From Enterocloster clostridioformis (lineage in GTDB: Bacteria; Bacillota; Clostridia; Lachnospirales; Lachnospiraceae): DNA of 64,000 nt. The position numbers and the translations under genes are program-made. The stretch lies in the NCBI RefSeq assembly GCF_020297485.1, contig NZ_JAIWZC010000001.1, positions 4,650,001-4,714,000 on the forward strand, in the 5' to 3' direction. Under the pieces are notes generated by a model. The model saw nothing but the letters and a program-made list of their open reading frames with translations, searched no databases and was not told the origin of the DNA. Below, piece by piece: positions 1 to 7,974 of this stretch (the stretch's first letter is position 1; each line of letters starts with the position of its first letter).

Positions 1-37
1 GTAATGAAGTTTTATGCGATGGAGGTCGTCTGGGCAT

Positions 38-1012
38 ATGGCAAGTATCAGGGATGTGGCAAAAAAAGCGGGTGTAGGGGTGGGGACTGTTTCCCGGGCC
101 CTTAACGGGACAGGCTATGTTGCGGAGGATACCAGGGCAAAAATCCTTGCAATCGCTGAGAAACTGGACTATCAGCCAAATGAGCTGGCCAGGAACCTGT
201 TCCGGAACAGGACGGGAATCATTGGAATCGTGGTCCCTGATATGGAAAATCCATTTTTCAGCAAGCTGCTGAAACACATGGAAATCCAGCTCTATAAGAA
301 CGGGTATAAGGCCATGATCTGCAATACCATTGAGATAAGCAACCGTGAGCAGGACTTTATTGACATGCTGCGCCAGAATGTAATGGACGGAATCATCACC
401 GGCGCCCATTCCCTCCAGGATTACGCGTACTTGAACCTGAACAAGCCGGTGGTTGCCATGGACCGGAATCTGGGACCGGGTATTCCCATGATACACTCGG
501 ACCACAAGGCGGGAGGCAGGATGGCGGCCCGGCTTCTTTTGGATGCGGGCTGCAGGAACGTGCTGAACTTTGGCGGTTCCTTCCGCGTTCATACGCCTTC
601 CAATGACAGGCATCAGGAATTTAAGCAGGTCATGGAGGAAAATGGGGCATCTGTGAAAACCATTGAGATGGCCTGGAATATGATGGAATATGATTACTAT
701 TGCCGTATCATGGAACAGTACATGGATATTTACCGGGATATTGACGGGGTGTTCACTACGGATATAGGAGCCCTCTACTGCCTTAACATAGCAAACCAGA
801 GAGGCGTGAAGGTTCCGGAGAAACTCCATATCGTTGGTTATGACGCAGTTGACATGACCCGGCTGTTTACCCCCAAGCTTACCAGCATAGCGCAGGATAT
901 ACCGGGACTGGCAGCGGCCTGTGTGGATACCATGATGGATCTGTTGGATGGTAAAAAAGTAGAGATGGAACAAATTCTGCCTGTTTCCATACAAAAAGGT
1001 GGAACGGTATAA
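38..1012 (+). CDS. LacI-family transcriptional regulator
   Basis: This 324-residue protein has the LacI/GalR architecture. An N-terminal helix-turn-helix opens with SIRDVAKKAGVGVGTVSRALNG, followed by the hinge and a periplasmic-binding-protein-like effector domain (GIIGIVVPDMENPFF onward). It should act as a cytoplasmic repressor of the adjacent GH32/ABC sugar locus. The ATG at 38 is preferred over the one at 14 because MASIRDVAKKAG is the normal family start and a GGAGG lies at 21-25. The gene is followed by a strong terminator, then a promoter with a LacI-type operator. An inverted repeat with the same half-site as that operator straddles its stop codon. The inducer is unknown; a fructan or sucrose breakdown product is inferred from the neighbouring GH32 gene. 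Confidence 0.93.
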   Translation: MASIRDVAKKAGVGVGTVSRALNGTGYVAEDTRAKILAIAEKLDYQPNELARNLFRNRTGIIGIVVPDMENPFFSKLLKHMEIQLYKNGYKAMICNTIEISNREQDFIDMLRQNVMDGIITGAHSLQDYAYLNLNKPVVAMDRNLGPGIPMIHSDHKAGGRMAARLLLDAGCRNVLNFGGSFRVHTPSNDRHQEFKQVMEENGASVKTIEMAWNMMEYDYYCRIMEQYMDIYRDIDGVFTTDIGALYCLNIANQRGVKVPEKLHIVGYDAVDMTRLFTPKLTSIAQDIPGLAAACVDTMMDLLDGKKVEMEQILPVSIQKGGTV

Positions 1013-1021
1013 AACGTTCCA
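1000..1021. promoter_or_regulatory. Inverted repeat with LacI half-sites at the lacI stop codon
   Basis: TGGAACG at 1000-1006 and CGTTCCA at 1015-1021 form a perfect 7-bp inverted repeat with an 8-bp spacer, lying across the stop codon of the regulator. The half-site TGGAAC is identical to that of the operator at 1186-1199, about 182 bp away centre to centre. It may be an auxiliary operator; a weak hairpin role is also possible. Confidence 0.4.
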
Positions 1022-1075
1022 TAAAGAACACAGAGGATGCCTGAGAACGACAAATACAGTAATTGGAAAAAGAAT

Positions 1076-1128
1076 AAAAATAGTGCACAATATATAGAGC
1101 AAAAAACTGTGTATTGTGCACTATTTTT
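1076..1128 (+). terminator. Long perfect inverted repeat, bidirectional terminator
   Basis: AAAAATAGTGCACAATA at 1076-1092 is perfectly complementary to 1112-1128, with a 19-base loop. The A-run on one side and T-run on the other make it an intrinsic terminator in both directions. It separates the regulator gene from the GH32 promoter. Confidence 0.8.
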
Positions 1129-1149
1129 GCGCGTTTTTACAAAAAGATA

Positions 1150-1199
1150 TTGACATACTAATCTAATAGTACTATAGTGTGAACGTGGAACGGGTTCCA
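1150..1199 (+). promoter_or_regulatory. Promoter with overlapping LacI-type operator
   Basis: A consensus -35 TTGACA (1150-1155) is followed after 17 bases by a -10 TATAGT (1173-1178). Immediately downstream, at the expected start of transcription, lies the palindrome TGGAACGGGTTCCA (1186-1199). The position is ideal for repression by the LacI protein encoded upstream. The next gene is the GH32 remnant. Confidence 0.8.
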
Positions 1200-1243
1200 T
1201 ATAGGAAAAATAGACACAGACAGGATAAGGGGAGGTGATGTGG

Positions 1244-2936
1244 ATGTTGGAATTTGACAGCGGGGAATACGAATCCATCTGCATATTTGCTGAAAAATCA
1301 GATGACAGGGATGGCTGGATCTGCCTGGAAGGACCCGGAGGAAAGGAACAGCAGGTTCACATGAATGACGACTGGTACCGCCTGGTACAGCTGGCCCTTC
1401 CCCAGAACGGTACATACCGCATCAGGCATAAAGGGGTTGGTCTCATCCAGATGTATCTGAGCGGAGGACCGGATTTGATGGAGCGGGGGATAAGGTTCCT
1501 GGACCCGGACAGCGGTGATGAAATGGAACTGGGAAAATGGTATGATACTCCTGTAAGGGAGCAGTATCATTTTAATCCTTTTATGAACTGGGTAAATGAT
1601 CCCAATGGGCTCTGCTGGTTCAAGGGATATTATCATCTGTTCTACCAGTCCAATCCCTTTGGGCAGGAATGGAATGACATGTACTGGGGCCATGCGGTGA
1701 GCCGGGATTTGCTGCATTGGACACATATGCCCTATGTCCTGGAACCTCAGCCCGGCCCGTGGAGGGATAAGGAACACAAGGGAGGGGATTTTTCGGGAAG
1801 CGCCCAGGTGGAAGGGGAACAGATGCATCTGTATCTGACCCGGCACCACGGTCCGCAGGAGGACGGTGAGGAAACCAGGGAATGGCAGACAGAGGCCGTG
1901 TGCAGGGACGGCATCCATGTGGAAAAGGAGCGCCCATGCATCACTGAAAGACCGGAAGGAGCATCCTTTGATTTCAGGGACCCCAAGGTACAACGGGCGG
2001 AAAGTGGCTCTTTAAAGGTCCTCTCTTACAGGAGCACGAGCCGGGAATCAGGACCTTTGAGTGTCCGGACTTTTTTGAATTGGATGGGAAATATGTGGCC
2101 GCAGGCGCATGGATGTGCCACCGCGATGAGGCCGGCCGGTATCAGATGACGCGATGCTATACCGGCACCTTTGACGGGGGCAGGTTTAAGACAGAATACC
2201 AGCAGTGGTATGATTTTGGGAGCAACTTCTATGCTGTGCAGAGCTTTGAACACAGTGGCAGAAGGATTGCCATAGGGTGGATTTCTGATTTTTACGGTGA
2301 ACACCGCGTTAAGCCGGGAGGAGCCTGCGGCAGTTTTTCCCTTCCAAGGGAACTGCACATGGAGCATGGCAGGCTGTTCACGGAACCGGTAAAGGAATGT
2401 TACGGACTGCTGAAGGACCGTATATTCGCGGTGTCAGGACAGAGTGAAAATGATGGCTGCGGGCAGGAAGGGAATTTGACCGGAAATTCAACAGGAAATT
2501 CGCCTGGAAATCGGGCGGATAATCAGGCGGCAGCCCCGGAGATTCAAGGAGAGCATATCCCGCCTGTGCATGTTCCGGGCAACTCGTTTTTTGTAAAAAT
2601 CAAACTTGGCGATGACCAGGATTTCCTTGTGACCCTTGCAAGGGAGGGAAATGACGCCCTGTATCTGGAGCGGAAAAAGGAGTGACAAGCCTGGTATCCA
2701 CCAGGAAGGAAGTGAAAGAGATTTGCTTTCCGTCTGATGTCGGCGGAGTCCGCTATGTGGAGATTTTTATGGACCGGAGGGTGGCGGAGGTTTACTTAAA
2801 CCACGGCGAGGCCGCGGGCACCAAGCTGTTTTACCAGGACAGCACAGAGGGGCATCTGGAGGCGGATTTTTCGGCCGGAAGTCTGAATCGTTTGGAGGTA
2901 TGGACCATGGAGTCCATCTGGAGCCATAAATCATGA
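1244..2936 (+). pseudogene. GH32 beta-fructosidase, broken by frameshifts and an internal deletion
   Basis: Glycoside hydrolase family 32 enzymes (sucrose, fructan or sucrose-6-phosphate hydrolysis) are recognised from FMNWVNDPNG with the nucleophile Asp, the stabiliser motif FRDPK, and the acid/base motif FECPDFF. The reading frame breaks near 1989: it ends in FRDPKV in the first frame and resumes as TTGGKWLFKGP in another, and the stretch between FRDPK and ECPD is only about half its usual length, so some 20-30 residues are missing. A second shift near 2680 (AAAAAGG) moves to the frame holding the C-terminal GH32C beta-sandwich (YVEIFMDRRVAEVYLNHGEA). The start at ATG 1244 has AAGGGGAGG at 1227-1235. 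All three catalytic motifs survive, so a restored frame might still fold, but the deletion in the beta-propeller argues against activity. Confidence 0.85.
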
Positions 2937-2953
2937 AGAGAGGGAGATTGGTT

Positions 2954-3270
2954 ATGAAGAATAAGAAATTGGCATGTATGACACTGGCAGTGGTTTTGGC
3001 GGCATCCGCACTGAGCGGCTGCGGCGGCAGTTCCAAATCAGGGGGAGGCAGGACCAACAGCGACGGGGCTAAGATGGTGACCATCTGGAGTCCCACGGAT
3101 GAACCGGCCATTGAAGCATGGTGGGTTGAAAAAATCAATGCGTTTAATGAAGAACACAAGGGAGAAATCGAGCTTAAGAGGGAGGCCATCGTGAGGGCGG
3201 ATTCCTATGCCTACGAGGATAAAATCAACGCGGCCGTGACAAGCAACGACCTGCCTGACATTCTGTTTTT
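2954..3270 (+). pseudogene. Truncated sugar ABC transporter solute-binding lipoprotein
   Basis: A lipoprotein signal peptide with lipobox ALSGC leads into the N-terminal lobe of a carbohydrate-binding protein (MVTIWSPTDEPAIEAWW, NDLPDIL). Only about 105 residues of the expected 420-450 remain. The sequence then changes within ILF, near 3261-3272, into the N-terminal part of a MalG-type permease in a different frame. The start at 2954 gives a short, typical signal peptide; an ATG at 2933 is also open. Confidence 0.85.
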
Positions 3271-4038
3271 GTATCGCCGCTCCTGTGGATGATTGCCGCG
3301 TCCCTGAAACCGGAGGCTCAGATATTCTCCGACATGAGCACCATCAGGACGTTCTGGCCCACAGCGGCTACCCTTGGGAATTATGTTGAGGTGTTTACCA
3401 GGGTGAATATGATGAAATTCATCCTCAACAGCTTGTTCTATGTGTTTGTCATTGTTATCCTGGACCTGGCGGTCAATTCTGTCTGCGGGTATGCCCTGGC
3501 AAAATTCGATTTCCCCGGAAAGGAGCTGCTGCTGACAGTGGTCATCAGCCTTATGGTGCTTCCCATGGAGGCTATCATGCTGCCCCTTTACAAGGAGGTT
3601 GCCAGCCTTGGCTGGGTGAATACCTGGGCCGGACTGATTGTTCCCTTTGTGGGGAAATGCTTCTCTATCTACATGTTCCGTCAGTTCTTCTTAGACATTC
3701 CCGATGACCTGCTGGAAGCGGCGGCCATAGACGGCTGCGGCCCAATCAAAACATTTTTTATCATTGTAATGCCTATCTCAGGCACGGTGTACGCCACCAT
3801 ATTCATTCTGGACTTCGTGGCCCACTGGAATGATTTCATGTGGCCCATGCTGGTGGTCACAGGGGAGGACATGAGGACAATCCAGCTGGCCATCCAGACG
3901 TTCTTTGGCTCAAAGCCAATACACTATGGAGCAATTATGGCGTCCCTGACCATATCGGCAATCCCCATGCTGCTGATGTTCGTATTTCTTCAGAAATATT
4001 ACGTGGAAGGTATTGCATCCACTGGCATAAAGGGATAG
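3271..4038 (+). pseudogene. MalG-type ABC sugar permease, 5'-truncated
   Basis: From VSPLLWMIAASLKPEAQIF the frame encodes an inner-membrane permease of the MalG/BPD family with its transmembrane helices and the EAA loop (LEAAAIDGCGPIKTFFIIVMP) that contacts the ATPase. The first transmembrane segment and the ATG are missing because the gene is joined out of frame to a truncated solute-binding protein. The preceding MalF-type permease, expected between the two, is absent. The simplest reading is a single deletion of about 2 kb. An internal ATG at 3289 could still start translation, but without MalF and the binding protein the importer cannot work. Confidence 0.8.
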
Positions 4039-4129
4039 AAAAGAGCTGGCATTGGAGAGGAGCCTGCTTCATACATTTTTTCCAATCTTTCCCTAATGGC
4101 TTTCCAAATATTATGTGTTATTATAGTTT

Positions 4130-4158
4130 TGTAACAGAAATGTAATAATTATGTAACA
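4130..4158 (+). promoter_or_regulatory. Three TGTAAC direct repeats with 11-bp period
   Basis: TGTAACA (4130-4136), TGTAATA (4141-4147) and TGTAACA (4152-4158) recur exactly every 11 bases just upstream of the CAP gene. Direct repeats at one helical turn are the normal binding pattern of OmpR/PhoB-family response regulators; on the other strand each unit is (G/A)TTACA, close to the PhoP consensus. The regulator is not identified. Confidence 0.4.
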
Positions 4159-4173
4159 CATAAGGAGGTAACC

Positions 4174-4881
4174 ATGAGAAAGATATCCATGTACACATTG
4201 TCCGCAGCCGCAGCCATGCTTGTTTCCACAGCAATACCGGTGACATCACTGGCAGCCGTATCTACATATCATATTCCTTTTGCCAATGGAAGCGCATATG
4301 TGATTGGAGTGGGAGGACAGAACTGCTTTCCCGGTAATATAGGCCAGAATGGGAATTGGGGCCAGAACGGCGGCTGGGGCCAGAATAATAACGGGAACCA
4401 GAATAACGGGTGGGGCGCAGGCCCGGTGCTGCCGGATAACCCGGGCACGGCTCCCGAAGCTCCGGAGGATACGTTTCCCGGTGAACCGGATAACGGCGGC
4501 AGCCAGGACGCATATGCGGATGCAGTGGTTGAACTGGTAAATGCGGAGAGGGCAAAGGCAGGTCTTAGTCCACTGTCTGTCCACGAAGGCGTGGCAGAGG
4601 CAGCCAATACAAGAGCGCATGAAATCAAGAATACATTTTCACATACCAGACCTGACGGCAGCAGCTTCAGTACAGTCCTGACACAGGCCGGAATCAGCTA
4701 CAGAAGTGTTGGGGAGAACATTGCCTATGGACAGAGCTCGCCTGAGGCCGTGATGCAGAGCTGGATGAACAGCTCAGGCCACAGGGCAAATATTCTGAAC
4801 CGTGATTTTACTTCCATTGGGGTAGGACATTATAAGGATGCCAGCGGAACCGATTATTGGACACAGCTGTTTATAAAGTAA
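4174..4881 (+). CDS. Secreted CAP-domain (SCP/PR-1-like) protein
   Basis: A 235-residue exported protein. Residues 1-28 form a Sec signal peptide ending in SLAA. A low-complexity linker of GQNGNWGQNGGWGQNN-type Gly/Asn/Gln/Trp repeats and a Pro/Glu-rich stretch follow. From about residue 112 to the end lies a CAP domain with the conserved histidine in FSHTRPDG, the acidic GENIAYG and the second histidine in SSGHRANIL. CAP proteins of Firmicutes are extracellular or cell-wall-associated and their biochemical role is mostly unknown. AAGGAGG at 4162-4168 sets the start. It is a single-gene unit with its own terminator. Confidence 0.9.
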   Translation: MRKISMYTLSAAAAMLVSTAIPVTSLAAVSTYHIPFANGSAYVIGVGGQNCFPGNIGQNGNWGQNGGWGQNNNGNQNNGWGAGPVLPDNPGTAPEAPEDTFPGEPDNGGSQDAYADAVVELVNAERAKAGLSPLSVHEGVAEAANTRAHEIKNTFSHTRPDGSSFSTVLTQAGISYRSVGENIAYGQSSPEAVMQSWMNSSGHRANILNRDFTSIGVGHYKDASGTDYWTQLFIK

Positions 4882-4896
4882 GATAGAAGAAGATAG

Positions 4897-4936
4897 CCAG
4901 CCAGGCCGGAGGTGATCCGGCCGGCTGGTGTTTTTT
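4897..4936 (+). terminator. Terminator of the CAP gene
   Basis: CCAGCCAGGCCGG (4897-4909) pairs with CCGGCCGGCTGG (4917-4928) with one mismatch, followed by GTTTTTT-type U-tract. Confidence 0.85.
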
Positions 4937-5230
4937 ATAGGGCGTGGAATAACGCCATACAGACCCTATGGAACAGCGCCGTGCGTTCCCAATATCTCTC
5001 AGGGTGATTTCTCACGCGGATCATCCTGGCTGCATATTTTCTTAAAGGCCCCGTCATGGAATTGTCAATAAATATAAAAAAAGAAATAAAATATATTAAA
5101 ATATATGCATAAATTAATTGAATAAATTAAAATGCACAATATAATGCAAATTATGCATAAAAAAATAAAAATAAATAATGGATTGACAGGCACAATGTTC
5201 AATGCTATATTATTTAACAAGGGAAGAGAT

Positions 5231-5300
5231 AAACCGCTCCACTTAAGCAATTTTTATTTTTTTAAACATTTGATAAACCGTTCTACTAAACCGTTCCACC
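5231..5300 (+). promoter_or_regulatory. Three AAACCGnTCnAC repeats upstream of the second LacI gene
   Basis: AAACCGCTCCAC (5231-5242), AAACCGTTCTAC (5275-5286) and AAACCGTTCCAC (5288-5299) lie in an AT-rich leader of about 450 bases (4940-5385) that holds no gene. The last two form a 13-bp tandem repeat. They are candidate operators for autoregulation of the operon by its LacI protein. Confidence 0.4.
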
Positions 5301-5385
5301 TACGCGCGTTTTGCGAAAAGACCATGTTTTTTGAGCAGGAAGTGTGGTAATATTGGTTTAATATCATAATTCATGAGGTGAGGGT

Positions 5386-6447
5386 ATGAAGAACGCAACA
5401 ATATCTGATGTAGCAAAGCTTTCCGGGGTTTCCAAGTCCACTGTTTCAAATTATCTGAATGGAAATTTCGAGAGAATGTCTGACGAGACAAAAAAGAAGA
5501 TAAAAAATGCAATTGATGAATTGGGGTATACACCAAGCTTGAGCGCCCGCAGGCTGTCGTCTAAAAACCACAGCAAGACAGTTTGTTTAGCCATTCCCAG
5601 AAACATTTCACGTTTAAATGATACCATGTATTACCCGGTCATATTCTCGGCTCTTGGCGAAGAAGCAAAGAAATTTGATTATAATACTCTGATTTATTCC
5701 ATGGATTCAGATGATATCAATAAAGACACAGAGTATTTAAAGAGCCTGTCGTCGTCTCTGGTAGACGGCATACTGCTGTATGACCTGGAAGAAGACAGTC
5801 TGGCCTTCAGGGAGTTTGAGAGGGCAGGCATCCCGTATGTCTGTGTGGGTAAGATACGCAGCGTTGAGAATTACAATTATGTGGCGTCTGACCATGGCAA
5901 AGCGATGAAGGATGCCCTGGAGTATTTTTATAACCTGGAGCACAAAAAAGTGGCCATTATCACGGAGGGAAAATCCAACAGCGTGGTACAGACTGTGAGA
6001 AGTATGGCTTTTAATGAATTTATGTCCGAAATGAAAGACGAGAGATTGGACTATTCTTATATCAGAATCAATCAGAATGAATCATCATCCGATATCAAAC
6101 TGCTGTTCAATGAACTGCTCAATCCTGCAAACCGTCCAACGGCAGTGGGAATCACCAGCTGTTTTATGAGCCAATTCATGGATGTGGTAAAGGGATATGG
6201 AATCAGGATACCGGAAGACCTGTCTGTAATGATTCTTGAGTATTATAAGAATTCCAATGTAGATGACGAGTATCAGGATTTTACCTGTGTGGAATCCAAG
6301 GCTGAGAAGGTGACGAGAATCGCCATGAGGAAGCTTGTAAAGCTGATTGACAGCGGAAAGCCTTTTGAGTCGGAACTGGTTGGTTTGAAGGTGTGTGTGA
6401 AAAACTCAACTTCAAAGCCTAAAAAACAAGGAGGCAGGAAGTTATGA
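5386..6447 (+). CDS. LacI-family transcriptional regulator
   Basis: 353 residues: helix-turn-helix TISDVAKLSGVSKSTVSNYLNG at the N-terminus and an effector domain with the usual alternating Rossmann-like sequence (VCLAIPRNISRL, VDGILLYDLEED). It is the first gene of the operon that encodes a sugar ABC importer, an enolase-superfamily dehydratase and an RraA-like protein, so it probably senses the imported sugar acid or an intermediate. GAGGTGAGGG precedes the start. Its stop codon overlaps the ATG of the binding-protein gene (ATGA at 6444-6447), giving tight translational coupling, which is unusual for a regulator and a highly expressed lipoprotein. Base composition is more AT-rich than the genes at 1-4 kb. 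Confidence 0.92.
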   Translation: MKNATISDVAKLSGVSKSTVSNYLNGNFERMSDETKKKIKNAIDELGYTPSLSARRLSSKNHSKTVCLAIPRNISRLNDTMYYPVIFSALGEEAKKFDYNTLIYSMDSDDINKDTEYLKSLSSSLVDGILLYDLEEDSLAFREFERAGIPYVCVGKIRSVENYNYVASDHGKAMKDALEYFYNLEHKKVAIITEGKSNSVVQTVRSMAFNEFMSEMKDERLDYSYIRINQNESSSDIKLLFNELLNPANRPTAVGITSCFMSQFMDVVKGYGIRIPEDLSVMILEYYKNSNVDDEYQDFTCVESKAEKVTRIAMRKLVKLIDSGKPFESELVGLKVCVKNSTSKPKKQGGRKL

Positions 6448-7805
6448 AGAAAAGATATACAAAAATAGTATCTCTTGTACTTGGATTTGGATTAGCAGCA
6501 TCCATGGTTACGGGATGTTCTGTGAAATCATCAGAAAATGTGGTTACAACAGCAGCGCCCACCACTGCTGAGGCTGAGACATCCGCATCAGCCGAATCAG
6601 GAGACAGCGCCGTGGAACAGAAGAAGATGGTGTTCTGGGATAAGTCAGAGTATGTTGAGGGCTATAACACCATGATGAAGGCCAAGGCAGATGAATTTGC
6701 CAGCGGGAATCATGTGGATGTGGATTATGTGGTCATACCGGCTGCTGATATGAAGCAAAAGCTGATGGCTGCCATTGAGGCAGGCAATGCCCCTGATCTG
6801 ATTGTGGGCGATGATACGCTGGTTGGGCAGTTTGTTTCCATGCAGCAGATAGCGGAGTGCTCAGATATATTTGAGGCCGTGGATTTTACGGAGAATTCAA
6901 AAATACTGGGAACGTTCAACGGTAAGCCTTATCTTGTGCCTCTGGCATTTACAGCGCCCGGCATGTACTTAAGGATGGACCAGTGGGAGAAGACAGGGAT
7001 GGATATTCCCACAACCTGGGAAGAACTGAAGGAAGGCGCCAAACTGATGAATGATCCGGCTAACGGCTTCTATGGCCTCGGATTTGCCATGGGTGCGTCC
7101 GGCGGAGGAGACGCCGAGGGATTTTGCAGGACCATTATACTGGACTGGGGAGGAATCCCGGTAGACGAAAACGGAAAGGTCACGGTCAATTCTCCTGAAA
7201 CACTGGAGGCACTTAAATTTATTGCAAGCTTATATGAAGAGGGCCTGATTCCTCCTGATGCGATTACGGGCGACGACAGCTGGAACAACAACGCTTACCT
7301 GGCCGGTACTGTGGGTGTCATCACAAATTCAGGTTCCGTGGTATCCAGCATGAAAGAGGAGAAGCCGGAGCTTCTCGCCAACACACAGATCATTGCATAT
7401 CCCGCAGGGCCTGCAGGGGAGGCGTTCACCCTGGGCGGAGCCAATGTATTCGGAATATTTGAGACAGGTAAAAATACAGATGTCGCAAAAGATTTTGTTA
7501 AATACTATTTTGAGGACCTGGATAATTATAATGCCATGATTGAGGCTATGGGAGCTATGTGGCAGCCGGTGGTGAACGGAGTGGATGACACAGATTTCTG
7601 GAAGGACCCGGTCAATGCAGGATGGCTTGCCAACTCTAAGAATACATATAAGACCTATTATCCGGCACCGTCAGATGAAAGGGCTACGGTATCCTTTACA
7701 AACCAGCTTTGCGTTAAGGCCGTACAGGAAATAGTTGTTAACAGGGCTGATCCGCAGGAGGCGCTGGACCATCTGGAGGCAGAATTCAATAAGATTTATA
7801 ACTAG
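6444..7805 (+). CDS. Extracellular solute-binding lipoprotein of a sugar ABC importer (family 1)
   Basis: 453 residues. The signal peptide ends in a lipobox (SMVTGC, Cys about residue 25), followed by a Thr/Ala/Ser-rich linker and the two-lobed carbohydrate-binding fold of cluster B (KMVFWDKSEYVEGYNTMMK, NAPDLIVGDD, TWEELKEGAKLM). The protein is anchored to the outer face of the membrane and delivers ligand to the two permeases encoded downstream. No ATPase gene is present, as is usual for this family, which shares an MsiK/UgpC-type ATPase encoded elsewhere. The start overlaps the lacI stop and has AAGGAGGCAGG just before it. The stop codon lies at the edge of an inverted-repeat element. Confidence 0.93.
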   Translation: MKKRYTKIVSLVLGFGLAASMVTGCSVKSSENVVTTAAPTTAEAETSASAESGDSAVEQKKMVFWDKSEYVEGYNTMMKAKADEFASGNHVDVDYVVIPAADMKQKLMAAIEAGNAPDLIVGDDTLVGQFVSMQQIAECSDIFEAVDFTENSKILGTFNGKPYLVPLAFTAPGMYLRMDQWEKTGMDIPTTWEELKEGAKLMNDPANGFYGLGFAMGASGGGDAEGFCRTIILDWGGIPVDENGKVTVNSPETLEALKFIASLYEEGLIPPDAITGDDSWNNNAYLAGTVGVITNSGSVVSSMKEEKPELLANTQIIAYPAGPAGEAFTLGGANVFGIFETGKNTDVAKDFVKYYFEDLDNYNAMIEAMGAMWQPVVNGVDDTDFWKDPVNAGWLANSKNTYKTYYPAPSDERATVSFTNQLCVKAVQEIVVNRADPQEALDHLEAEFNKIYN

Positions 7806-7946
7806 TATAACTCAATTTTAATAAGTTTACATTATTATCCTGAAAACCAAGGGAAACGTGCGCCCAAAGCACGGACACGTAAGCCAAGAAATCAGATTAC
7901 TACCAATGCTTAAATTGTAAGCTTATTTAAATCGAGTTATACTAGT
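7801..7946. repeat. MITE-like element with 31-bp terminal inverted repeats
   Basis: ACTAGTATAACTC at 7801-7813 is repeated inverted at 7934-7946, and the similarity extends to about 31 bases (7801-7831 against 7916-7946) with three mismatches. The 84-bp interior has no ORF but holds a small hairpin (CGTGC/GCACG around 7857-7874). The element sits exactly between the binding-protein stop codon and the first permease. It may be a non-autonomous insertion, or a processing/attenuation hairpin that lowers permease expression relative to the binding protein. Confidence 0.6.
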
Positions 7947-7974
7947 AATGAAATTGGCATGACAGGGGGATAAG

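Noticed and set aside
838..1284. Long minus-strand ORF across the lacI end and the GH32 promoter
   Set aside because: It runs antisense through a coding end, a terminator and a promoter, has no ribosome binding site and no protein-like pattern.
4246..4628. Overlapping antisense ORFs in the CAP gene
   Set aside because: They arise from the Gly/Asn/Gln/Trp repeats read on the other strand; the forward frame has signal peptide, domain and binding site.
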